From Amoebidium appalachense (taxonomy: Eukaryota; Ichthyosporea), in NCBI GenBank assembly GCA_963693365.1, contig CAVNZM010000012.1:992001-1056000 (forward strand): DNA of 64,000 nucleotides, written 5' to 3'. The notes under the pieces are model-generated. The model saw only the letters and a program-made list of their open reading frames with translations, was not told the origin of the DNA and ran no database searches. Shown here one piece after another: positions 11,397-19,423 of this stretch (its first letter is position 1; every line of letters starts with the position of its first letter). The position numbers and the translations under genes were made by a program.

Positions 11397-12521
11397 CTAA
11401 CCACTTAGGTAGATGACGTCGCTGTTCACAGTCTTGAGGGGGGAAGAAGTACGGGGCTTAGACACCTGGACCCCACCGTAGAAGTAGCGAGCACCGTGGG
11501 CCATCTTGTTGTTGTTGTTGTTGTAGGTGATGTTTCTGTTGCAGCTACTGCAGATGGTGTAGAGGGGGGCACGGTTCTCCTTGTGATCTGGGGCAAGCTC
11601 CGGGACAGACTTGCGCCGTGACGGGGCCTCCTTGGCAATGTTTTTCTTGATCAACCCTGCAAAGTGAATCTTTTCACCTAAACCACACGCACGCTCCTCT
11701 GCAATAGTGCGGAGCAGGGCCTGCATTTCATGCAGGATATCCAGGGGAACCCCTTTGAAGATGGGTGTGGACTTTAACTTGGCAGCCTTCTTGGCAGTGG
11801 CCACCATGGCCTGCAGGAATCCTACAAGAACATGGGCCAGGAGGTGCACCAGCTCGTCCTCACGGTAGGAAGACACAGTCCCTGACTTGCACATAGCGGC
11901 AATGGGCCGCCAGCCGTCCTCTACCTGGTGCATGTACCTGTGGATGTAGTCGCCAACCAGCTGAGGATCTGTCTCGGCCTTGTACCTGATAGACCTGTCG
12001 TGCTCGTTGAACAGTGGCAGGAGGAGGTCTACCACAGCAGCCGCCACCCCCTTGAGCATGAGGGCGTTGCGGCACGCGAGTGTTAGCTTAATCGAATCGG
12101 TGTGCAAGTCTGCCAGGTCTGCCAGCCCACGCACGTTGTCACGCAACAGTGCCTCAGGCAGCCACATCCCAACAAAATCGTTGTGACCAGCGAAGCGTTT
12201 CTGGAAGTAGACTTTCCCCCCTGGGTTGTAACCAGCCTGGAAGAAGCCATCAACCGTGGCGGGATGGAGGTAGGCCGAGTTCTCCACAACACCGGGCTGT
12301 GCAGCATACCCCTCAGCCAGCGTGCGGTGGAGCTTGTAGAAGGGGTCAGGAACAAGGGCGGAAACATCTATGTCGGCCCAGGAGAAGGTGCGTAGATCAT
12401 TGAAACAAGGATAGCCAAAGGATGTGACCATGGGTGTAGGTACAGAAAGGGCGGATGCTGCAGCAGCCTGAGCAACAGCTGTGCCATTGCAAAGAGGGGG
12501 TAGGGGAGAGAGAGGGTTCAT
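11397..12521 (-). CDS. Hypothetical element protein (about 374 aa)
   Basis: I take the ATG at 12521 (MNPLSPLPPL) as start; an in-frame ATG eight codons upstream, at 12545, is also possible. The protein has an alanine-rich N-terminus, a helical middle, and near the C-terminus a possible zinc-binding CSSCNRN motif followed by an asparagine run and a short basic region. No enzymatic motif is evident, and I do not recognise the family. It is convergent with the gene at 9469-10383 and its upstream region holds a GGCGGCCAAT box at about 12673-12683. Confidence 0.8.
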   Translation of the reverse strand: MNPLSPLPPLCNGTAVAQAAAASALSVPTPMVTSFGYPCFNDLRTFSWADIDVSALVPDPFYKLHRTLAEGYAAQPGVVENSAYLHPATVDGFFQAGYNPGGKVYFQKRFAGHNDFVGMWLPEALLRDNVRGLADLADLHTDSIKLTLACRNALMLKGVAAAVVDLLLPLFNEHDRSIRYKAETDPQLVGDYIHRYMHQVEDGWRPIAAMCKSGTVSSYREDELVHLLAHVLVGFLQAMVATAKKAAKLKSTPIFKGVPLDILHEMQALLRTIAEERACGLGEKIHFAGLIKKNIAKEAPSRRKSVPELAPDHKENRAPLYTICSSCNRNITYNNNNNKMAHGARYFYGGVQVSKPRTSSPLKTVNSDVIYLSG

Positions 12522-12790
12522 GTTTAAAAAGTTCGCTGTTTGCAAAAAGGCAGGCTAGAGTGACTTAGAATAAAGGAAAAATGTTTGAAGAATGGACCGT
12601 TTGCAGGTGGTTTTTTGTGCCCTCCGGCACACATGCTGCCATTGCTCCAAACTTTGGTGACTCGCGTTGCACTAGGCGGCCAATCAAAGCGCAGGAAGGC
12701 TACCAATGGAATGAAAGTCAACAAACCCTATTGGTTCCTCGCACCGCCCGCCAACGGTTTTTCCTGTGTGCACTTACCATATATGGGTTT
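12522..12790. promoter_or_regulatory. Promoter region with GGCGGCCAAT box
   Basis: This short non-coding stretch carries AGGCGGCCAAT at about 12673-12683, the same box that is repeated in the terminal repeats. It lies upstream of the minus-strand gene starting at 12521. Confidence 0.45.
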
Positions 12791-13271
12791 TCAATTAGCT
12801 CTGCGACCCGAGACGTGTGGCGGCCTGGCCGGTGGCCAGACGTAGGGTTTGCCACCCACAAGCACCTGTGCACCGCCCCCTCCGCCCCCTCTCCACTCAT
12901 AACCACCACCTGTGTGCGGGCGTGTACCCGTGGGCACACTGCCCCCACCACCACTACTGCCTGCAGCGTTGTATGGACCATAACCCGCAGCATTCTGTGC
13001 AGTGTGTAGCATATAGTTACCCGCGTCCCTTGTGCCATTCCTCAGTGTCTTCCACGCGCTGAACGAGCCATTCTGGATCCCCTGACCCACATGCTGTGTG
13101 CCCTGCAGGGCCGGCATCGCCTGTGGCACGTGCGACCCCTTTGAGCCCCTTGAACGCTGTCCCCCCCACCTCCCCGGCCTTTTCTGCACTGTAGGTGGCC
13201 GCATCTGCTGCCTTGTTGTACATGTAGTTACCCACCCCCCTTGCTATGTCCCCACTTGTGTTTCCACGCAT
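12791..13271 (-). CDS. Glycine/alanine-rich small protein, frame-shifted or two overlapping genes
   Basis: Two minus-strand frames look coding. The first starts at ATG 13271 (MRGNTSGDIARG) and contains GVGNYMYNKAADAATYSAEK. The second, usable from ATG 13117 (MPALQGTQHVGQ), contains DAGNYMLHTAQNAAGYGPYN and ends at 12791 after a glycine-rich stretch. The shared GNYM-and-alanine pattern suggests that both halves were one protein with two related segments, separated now by one base, perhaps in the G7 run (C7 at 13161-13167 on the plus strand). The alternative is two overlapping genes. It may be a small virion protein, but no family is recognised. Confidence 0.45.
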
Positions 13272-13407
13272 AATACCCCCCTGCCCCCAAGGCAGCACCG
13301 CCTGCCAGAGCCCCCACCCACTTAGCCACCTCTGACGCCTTGTTTGGTTGGTTTTGCACGTAGATGACGCGCGTGTTTCCGTTCCTGCCTCGCGATGACA
13401 CACCCAT
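13228..13407 (-). CDS. Small single-helix membrane protein (59 aa)
   Basis: An ATG at 13407 opens a 59-residue frame ending TAA at 13228. The N-terminus is MGVSSRGRNG; after a short polar part comes one hydrophobic, alanine/glycine-rich segment (VGALAGGAALGAGGYYAW) and a basic tail. It overlaps the start of the next downstream frame (ATG 13271), as is common in compact viral gene blocks. The size and single helix suggest a minor membrane-active or virion-associated protein; this is inference. Confidence 0.55.
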   Translation of the reverse strand: MGVSSRGRNGNTRVIYVQNQPNKASEVAKWVGALAGGAALGAGGYYAWKHKWGHSKGGG

Positions 13408-13476
13408 GGTGGTGGTGTGGCTTGCACTTTTACTTATGTGGGTATATTATTTTTTATTGCCAAAGTCATGTTCCTG

Positions 13477-13746
13477 CTAGCGCACGGCCCTGCCATGTGC
13501 ACGCCTGAGTGCTGCAAAGGTAGGGCGTCTCCGGGTACTAGGAGCACGGTTGCCTGCTGAGGAGCCAGCCACAGTGGTTGGTTTAAGGAAAGAAGGGTGG
13601 CGTGTGTTGCGTGGACATATACTGTCTGCAATGGATCTTGCCATGGCCTGCTGGCCATAAAAGCTAAAGTCTGTGCGCGTGGCGTTTGACGTGCGCTCAG
13701 TGAGGGGTTGAAATTGGTCATTGAGCACAACTTGGTAGGTGGCCAT
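13477..13746 (-). CDS. Small basic protein (89 aa)
   Basis: The frame starts at ATG 13746 (MATYQVVLND) and runs to 13477. The C-terminal third is arginine-rich (PSTRRRPTFAALRRAHGRAV), which would suit binding to DNA, for instance as a core protein in the particle. There is no motif to prove that. A CACATTTTTA sequence lies about 35 bases upstream. Confidence 0.6.
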   Translation of the reverse strand: MATYQVVLNDQFQPLTERTSNATRTDFSFYGQQAMARSIADSICPRNTRHPSFLKPTTVAGSSAGNRAPSTRRRPTFAALRRAHGRAVR

Positions 13747-13796
13747 GGTGGTGTGCTGGTACCTTATACACTCTACCACACATTTTTATGATCTGG

Positions 13797-14342
13797 CTAG
13801 AATTCCAACCCCAGCACACCCCCTGTCTTTGAGCTGCGCGGGTATGTCTCAGGCACCCACGACACTACACGTGGGCCACCCACTGGCTGGGGCTCTGTAA
13901 ACAGAAGCAGGCACACGCCCTCTGGTGATGGTCTCTTGAACCCCTCAAACTTGACCCTGCCCCGCAAAATGCGCACCTCTGCAGCGTACCTAAACGCCAG
14001 GTCATGAAACCAGCGTGCCTCTGTGCGTGCAGGTACAAGCAGTACGCTCTTTCTACCCTTTGATATGTACATCTGTATGGCCTTGCGTATGAAGGGGGAA
14101 ATATCGGAGAACGGTGGGTTGACATAGTTGATTTTCTCGCTGGACCACACACTGTCATCTGTGAGTGCGCAAGGGTCCTCCCCCTGTCGCCAGGTGATGG
14201 GGCAGGGGTCATTGAGTGTGCCAAACTCTTTTTCAAGCGCTTCCAGCACCCATGCAGGCGTCTGCACCTTGTCTGTGTCCACACCGGTCCTCCTCTTGTC
14301 CACCGTCGACTTGTACACTCCGCAGCAACTCCCAAGCCCCAT
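13797..14342 (-). CDS. Dam-type DNA N6-adenine methyltransferase
   Basis: The product is 181 residues from ATG 14342. It matches the phage-type adenine methyltransferase (Dam) layout: TPAWVLEALEKEFG near residues 29-41, the catalytic motif IV NPPFS at 75-79, and later VPARTEARWFHDLAF and a GRVKFEG strand. Such enzymes transfer a methyl group from S-adenosylmethionine to adenine N6, often in GATC. No restriction partner is visible, so a solitary role in marking or protecting viral DNA is likely. Odd point: the N-terminus MGLGSCCG looks like a myristoylation/palmitoylation signal, unexpected for a DNA enzyme; translation could also start elsewhere. It is intact. Confidence 0.85.
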   Translation of the reverse strand: MGLGSCCGVYKSTVDKRRTGVDTDKVQTPAWVLEALEKEFGTLNDPCPITWRQGEDPCALTDDSVWSSEKINYVNPPFSDISPFIRKAIQMYISKGRKSVLLVPARTEARWFHDLAFRYAAEVRILRGRVKFEGFKRPSPEGVCLLLFTEPQPVGGPRVVSWVPETYPRSSKTGGVLGLEF

Positions 14343-14659
14343 GATCACACAGTCCCGCACCTGTGTGCTGTGAAAATTTCGCGGGCCACGGGCCGGGCCG
14401 GATCCTGCCGGGTCCGGGTCGGAGCGGGCCGTAAATGGGTCGGGTGGTCCGCAAAGGGCAGATTCGGGTCAGGACCAGTGGTCCGCACATGGAGGATTAG
14501 CCTGATTTGGCAGGTGACCAAATAGGGCTAGTTTTGACGGCTGCGGGTTGGTGGGGCGTCGCCTGTTTGCGCAAACATTCCATTAAACCAATTTAAAACA
14601 TAATTGCGGTCGCTCATTGGTGGGGAGTCTCTGTTTTTTTCAAGACATGGGAGGCTGCC
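14343..14659. other. GC-rich non-coding stretch
   Basis: About 300 bases upstream of the methyltransferase and downstream of the integrase. Short GGGTCGGG- and GGGCCG-type direct repeats occupy 14380-14470. I see no coding frame of merit. Confidence 0.5.
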
Positions 14660-15978
14660 CTAACGGCGTGCGTGCCTTTCACTGCGACGCAGACCCACTT
14701 GCTCCGGTTGATGTTCAAACGCGAGTTTTTTCCGTTCCCGTGCCTTGCGTTTTTCTTTTTCCTTTTGGATTTGTCCACGTGTGCCCTTTCGGGGCACCAG
14801 CTCACGGCCTTCAAACGCCAGCTCTTCCACGGCTTTTTCCTTGGCTGTCTCCTTACGGGCTTTACGCATCTCGCTGCTGTGCGGTACGGGCACACTGGTA
14901 GGTGGTACCTTCTTTAGCATGGTGTCTGGCCAAGCGTAGCGTAGGCCTGGCGTGTGTCTCCTCATCTCCCCTGTGGCTGCGTTGCGTAGGGCCCACCCAC
15001 TTGCATCCTTGTAGGCAAGCGTGTAGACGTCCTTAGACCAGTTTCTGCCTTCTTTTTCAAACGGTCCCTTTGGTTTCTTGAGTGCACGTACGTGCACACC
15101 CTCTGTGTGGCCCATCCTTTCACGTAGCTTACGCTTCTGTTTCCTGTTCTCCAGCCACGTGTTGATGCTGTTCCACCGTTCTGCCCGCTGGGTCATGCTG
15201 TCGGGGTCTCTGCCTATGGAACCATGGTACGTATCGTTGTAATCCTCCAGCACGTCTTCCAACCCTTCCCCTATCCACTTGCCCGTGTTGTTGGTCTCCA
15301 TGTACTTGGTCAGTCCTTGCTTTAGAGTACGGTGGAACCGTTCCACCATGGCTACATTGCGTGGTTTTCTGCCTGGTTTTTGCGGGAGAATGGTGATGTC
15401 ATTGTCGCCGTAGTACTTTTTCATGGTGTTGCTAAGAAACTCCGTGCCCTTGTCCGTAAAGATTTGCTTCACCTCTGTAGGTTGTAGGTTTTCCTCCCCC
15501 TCGTTGCTTTCGTCCTTCATCTCCTTGATTGTGTGTAGGGCCTTATCCACTGCCCTCCTCATCTCTGGCCCGTTGCTGATGGTGAGGTGCTCACTCTTCC
15601 CGGTCCCCGAGCTCTTTGTTTTTATGGGTACGACTGTTGCTTGCCGCGTGTTCATGTCAATCACACTCAATCCCCCCTTGTACCCCCTGTTTGCCTTTGA
15701 GTAACGTGGCATGAAAAACAGGTCGGCTGCCACACTGTTTGGCCGTGCTGTTGTGGTGAGGTAGTCCTTCCTCTTAATCCTATGGGGGGCCATCACCTCC
15801 GTGAGGGACTCCTGCAGCCCCGAGTGTCTCCTGGACAGGTAGGCACGCACGGCCGGTTGCCCCACCCTCTTGTCTTTTGCTTTTGCACGATGCCATAGGG
15901 CTTGTACGGAGGGGGGAGCTTGAAGGTGTCGTAGGTTTCATCAATCACCTGCTCAATGTCCTTCCCGTGGGCCACCAT
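14660..15978 (-). CDS. Retroviral-type (rve) DDE integrase, with one frame change
   Basis: The body from about 15910 down to 14660 holds an rve core: first Asp in AADLFFM, second in FTDKGTEF, and Glu in MVERFHRTL, with 36 residues between the last two, matching the DDE integrases of Polintons and Mavirus-like elements. A basic C-terminal part follows. The natural start appears to be ATG 15978 (MVAHGKDIEQ), but this N-terminal frame is one base out of register; it would join the core if the G6 run (15911-15916, plus strand) had one more base. The core frame itself has no upstream ATG near. Either the gene is broken, the base was miscalled, or ribosomes shift frame. It would insert the element's DNA into host chromosomes. 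Confidence 0.9.
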
Positions 15979-15999
15979 GGTTGTTTCTTGTGCCTCCTA

Positions 16000-16591
16000 C
16001 TAGTCGGTCGACACTTTCTCCTTTGGGATCCTTCTTGGTCTGCGTGTAGCTGTGGTCTTTTTGGCTGTCTTTTTGGCCTTGGGGGCAGGGGGTGGTTGTA
16101 GCTTGATGGGGTGGTCGGGCATGAGTGGCCGGGGGTGCAATGGTGTGATGTCCTGCTCCGTGTCTGTGCTTGCGGGTACATCCTCATTGTCGTCGAGTAG
16201 TGTGAGCACGGAGGGTTGTTGCTCTTGGAGTGGTGGGGGGGAGGCGGGAGGGGTGGGGAAGGCAAAGAGGGGCTCATAGGGGGGTGTTGGGGAGAGGGCG
16301 TCGTGGGGAAAAGGGGGTGTCTGGTCGGGGAAAGTGGGGGGGAAGAGAGGGGAAGGGGGAGGGGGTGGGGTACTCTTGCAGTAGCACGTCCCTTATGGTG
16401 CTTGCATGCCCTTTCAACCACTCTGTGAAGGATTTCCACTCTAGCCCCTGCTCTGTGCACACTAGCATGTCCCCTTCCTTGGGTCGGTATCTAGGAAAGA
16501 CAAGGGTATAGGATTCGGTCGATGAGTGGGCTTGCACACCCACGTACTCTCCCGATCGCGTGAGCAGATTGAGTCTGTGTACGTTAGACAT
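16000..16591 (-). CDS. Hypothetical proline-rich protein, with one frame change
   Basis: The frame from ATG 16591 (MSNVHRLNLLTRSGEY) ends at 16274 after a proline-rich stretch. The frame running on from there to 16000 (LLDDNEDVPASTD, then a proline/lysine-rich end PRRIPKEKVSTD) is one base off; the G6 run at 16279-16284 (plus strand) is the likely site. Joined, it would be about 196 residues: a folded N-terminal domain, a proline linker and a basic tail. The stop lies only 21 bases before the integrase start, so the two may be co-transcribed. No family is recognised. Confidence 0.55.
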
Positions 16592-16637
16592 GGTGGATGT
16601 TTGCCTTTATTGTAGTTGCACATTTTTTCGCACCGTG

Positions 16638-17396
16638 ATGGTACCAGACAACTGGAGAATGATTGTCAACCTGGCTCGAATCTACTTTACGACATGCTGT
16701 GCTATCATGTGTGTTGCATTGGTTGCTGCATCCTACGGCACAGTCACAATGATACCAGAGTTCGCGAAACGTACATGCATGTTCTGGCTCATCATCCTGC
16801 CCCTCACAGGTGTGGTCATGTGCCAAGCACAATGGGTGGCGTATGCCTGGCTCGACGTGGACACCCACCCTGACGTGGCCGGCCACTGTGTGATGTGGGC
16901 GCCCTACTGGCTGGGCTCGTGGCTGTATGTGGCCTCCCCCCTCGCCTACATGCTGGCAGCAGCGTGCTGGGCCCGATCCATGCGTGTGACGACCACGTTG
17001 TTCTTCCCACGGGCCGTGGCGTACATGGTGTGTGCCTCCCTCCTCCCCCTAAGTGCCCTCTACGGCATGACGTGCGTGTTTGAACCGTCGGTGTTTGGCT
17101 ACGTGTTTCTTGTGTCGAGGGGCGTGCTGGCGTGTGCCACCCTCGTCTGTGCACGGTACATGCTCTCCCTGTCCGTGCCCGTGCTCACCAGGAACATTGT
17201 GCTGTGCGTGTGCGTGCATGCAGGCCTTGCACTGGCGGGCATTGTGTTTGACGAGCTCCACTGGAACCTGTTGGAGTTTGGGTTTTTGGAGAACGGGTTT
17301 CTGACCACCTTGGGGTACACACTGCTCGCCTGCTGCCTGCTTGCCCTCTGGTACCTCATACTCTACTGCATGGACGTGCTGGGCCCCTACACGTAG
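16638..17396 (+). CDS. Seven-helix integral membrane protein (252 aa)
   Basis: The frame is open from 16590, but I favour ATG 16638 (MVPDNWRMIVN), because 16590 would overlap the start codon of the divergent gene at 16591; 16659 is also possible. Seven hydrophobic segments can be counted, roughly at residues 15-35, 45-65, 85-108, 118-138, 142-165, 178-196 and 215-238. There is no opsin lysine in the last helix and no G-protein-coupled receptor motif I can see, and I do not recognise the family. A GCACATTTTTTCG box lies just upstream at 16617-16629. A large polytopic membrane protein is unusual for this virus group; it could act in the host membrane or an internal virion membrane. Confidence 0.75.
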   Translation: MVPDNWRMIVNLARIYFTTCCAIMCVALVAASYGTVTMIPEFAKRTCMFWLIILPLTGVVMCQAQWVAYAWLDVDTHPDVAGHCVMWAPYWLGSWLYVASPLAYMLAAACWARSMRVTTTLFFPRAVAYMVCASLLPLSALYGMTCVFEPSVFGYVFLVSRGVLACATLVCARYMLSLSVPVLTRNIVLCVCVHAGLALAGIVFDELHWNLLEFGFLENGFLTTLGYTLLACCLLALWYLILYCMDVLGPYT

Positions 17397-17398
17397 TT

Positions 17399-19405
17399 TT
17401 AGGGCATGGTCCATTTTGGCCCGTTGTCCCAGTCACCCACATCCACGACGTTGTGGTCGGGCCCGTACTTACCCTGGTTGTTCTTCCAGGCCTCGAGCTC
17501 GGCGGCGTAGTTGTCGTAGTCGGTGGCGGCCCGGCGTGCCTTCCTCTTGCCCATCTTGCCAATGCCCGTGCCTAGCTTCCCTCCGTACCTCTGTGCGAGT
17601 TTGCATGCCCCCTTGCCCACGGCAGACACGGCATCACCGACCACAGGTATGACCCCCATCAGGTCCATCACACTCTCCACAATGTCCAACGGGCTTGGTT
17701 TGAACGTTTCCTCTTCGACGAAGTCTCTTAGCACGGGCACAAAGTTGATCTCCCTCGGCCTCACCATGAACCACAGGTCGTTTTCCTGCATGCTCTGTGG
17801 CACCTTTCCGTTGGGCATGTGTGCACGTATGGTGTTGAGGTACTGTTTGAGGGCCGAGCCCACCGGTTCCCATAGCTGGTCCACCTCGTCCCAGGGGTCG
17901 GGGGAAACGGCTTCGTTGTAGTTTAGACGTAGCACCCGGCTTGTCACCCGGTACGTGAGCTCCATTTCCGGGTGGGGTAGTGACCCCTTTGGGCCCGAAT
18001 ACACGCTCTTGTTGGTCCCCCCCAAATCACCGACGGCGCTGACGGTGGTTTCGTATTGAAACATGACGCTGGGAAACTTGTAGCGGACCTTGTGGTCAAG
18101 TTTCACGTAGCCCATGCGTGTGGTGGTGTAGTCGTTGGGGCCCCTGTTGGAGAAGTGCAGGAGGCCCGGCCTGAAGTACCGTGTCTTGGTTGTGCCCGTT
18201 ATGCTCTCCTGCTCCTGTGCCCACACCTTGCTCTTTATCCAGTTTGTGAGAACCTTGTCGTCGTAGGGGAACTTTCCGCCCCCGGGCAGGTCGGGGTTGT
18301 CCTCGTTGATGTAGTCCATGTGCCAGTCGTTGTTGGTGTCGTGCAGGTCCGTGTGGTCAACCTCTGTGTTGATGATGGGCACGTCGTGCAGGTACTCGGC
18401 CTTCTCGACGACGACCTGGTTGAGCTCGTACAGCTGGCTGCTGTCTAGGTTGGCGGTGAGCTTGCCGGCAATGTGCTGCTGCAGCGGCTCCCCCCGGGGC
18501 ACGGTGCCCATGACAATGTCGTACGTCATGAACGGTAAGACCCTGCTGATGCCCTTCTTGTTGTAGGCGTAGTTGTTGTTGAGGGGGTACGTGTTTGATG
18601 ATATGACGGCCTCCATGGTTGGGGTGTAGGGCCAAAGGGTGGCGTGTCTTGCCTCGTCCGTTTCGTTTTCGTAGAAGTTGGTGTACGTGTGGCCGTCGTC
18701 CTTGTCCTGCCCGTTTATGCCGACATGGTCGAACTTGAAGCATGCGGTTCGTGCAGACATGGGGTAGTGGTGGGTCTGGAACGTGATGGTCTGTCTCTCC
18801 TCGTCCCAGCTCCCAAAGAAGAGGGGGGTGCCCATGCTGTGTGGGGTGTCCGGGTTGCTTATCATGGGGAACTTGGGGAAGTCGGGGCGTTCGGGCAGGG
18901 CCGTCTTGATCTGTCTGTTTATGGTACGCACCGACGTCCACCCGTCGGAAAACAGAAAGTTTGGCCGGACCCACATGGAGTAGGGAAATATCGGGTCGGG
19001 GGTTAGGCCCTCCAGCCTCAGCAGGCGACGTACAATGTTGTCCTCAAAGTCTTCCTTGTCGTCCCCCCACAGCACCTTTACTATAGTGTCCAAGGTTTCC
19101 TTCATGGTGTCGTAGACGGTGTGCTCGTCCCAGTTCTTGACCATACCCTTTTCCAACAGCACCACCCTCCTCTCCAGGTCGTCCAGCCGGTCGGTCACCT
19201 CCGCCACGGGCATGAAGGTACCGGCCCCCACCTCGTCCACCTTCAGGAAGGCAGGCCCCCCTCGGGGGAGGCTTTTGGGCAGCTCGAGGACGTAGCTGTC
19301 GTGCCCGTGCCCGCTCGAATCGGGTCGGATGCCGACGTAGTAGTCTGCGCTCTTCGGGCCCACCAGGGAGAGCCCCTGGGCAACGTGCCACGCTAAAGCG
19401 CTCAT
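17399..19405 (-). CDS. Fibre-like virion protein 1 (668 aa)
   Basis: An intact 668-residue frame starts at ATG 19405. The first 65 residues (WHVAQGLSLVGPKSADYYVG, then GHGHDSYVLELP) resemble the N-terminus of the next gene, so the two share an attachment domain. A predicted coiled coil follows around residues 68-90 (VTDRLDDLERRVVLLEKG). The large middle is beta-rich and unrecognised. Near the C-terminus is a glycine-rich hydrophobic segment (MDLMGVIPVVGDAVSAVGKG) and a basic stretch. A role as a spike, fibre or adhesin is inferred from the shared domain and neighbourhood with capsid genes. Confidence 0.75.
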   Translation of the reverse strand: MSALAWHVAQGLSLVGPKSADYYVGIRPDSSGHGHDSYVLELPKSLPRGGPAFLKVDEVGAGTFMPVAEVTDRLDDLERRVVLLEKGMVKNWDEHTVYDTMKETLDTIVKVLWGDDKEDFEDNIVRRLLRLEGLTPDPIFPYSMWVRPNFLFSDGWTSVRTINRQIKTALPERPDFPKFPMISNPDTPHSMGTPLFFGSWDEERQTITFQTHHYPMSARTACFKFDHVGINGQDKDDGHTYTNFYENETDEARHATLWPYTPTMEAVISSNTYPLNNNYAYNKKGISRVLPFMTYDIVMGTVPRGEPLQQHIAGKLTANLDSSQLYELNQVVVEKAEYLHDVPIINTEVDHTDLHDTNNDWHMDYINEDNPDLPGGGKFPYDDKVLTNWIKSKVWAQEQESITGTTKTRYFRPGLLHFSNRGPNDYTTTRMGYVKLDHKVRYKFPSVMFQYETTVSAVGDLGGTNKSVYSGPKGSLPHPEMELTYRVTSRVLRLNYNEAVSPDPWDEVDQLWEPVGSALKQYLNTIRAHMPNGKVPQSMQENDLWFMVRPREINFVPVLRDFVEEETFKPSPLDIVESVMDLMGVIPVVGDAVSAVGKGACKLAQRYGGKLGTGIGKMGKRKARRAATDYDNYAAELEAWKNNQGKYGPDHNVVDVGDWDNGPKWTMP

Positions 19406-19423
19406 GGTGGGTTTACTAGTGTG

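Noticed and set aside
11397-12521. Adenain-like maturation protease expected in this virus group
   Set aside because: No His-Asp/Glu-Gln-Cys arrangement was recognised in this or any other element frame; I leave the protein as hypothetical.
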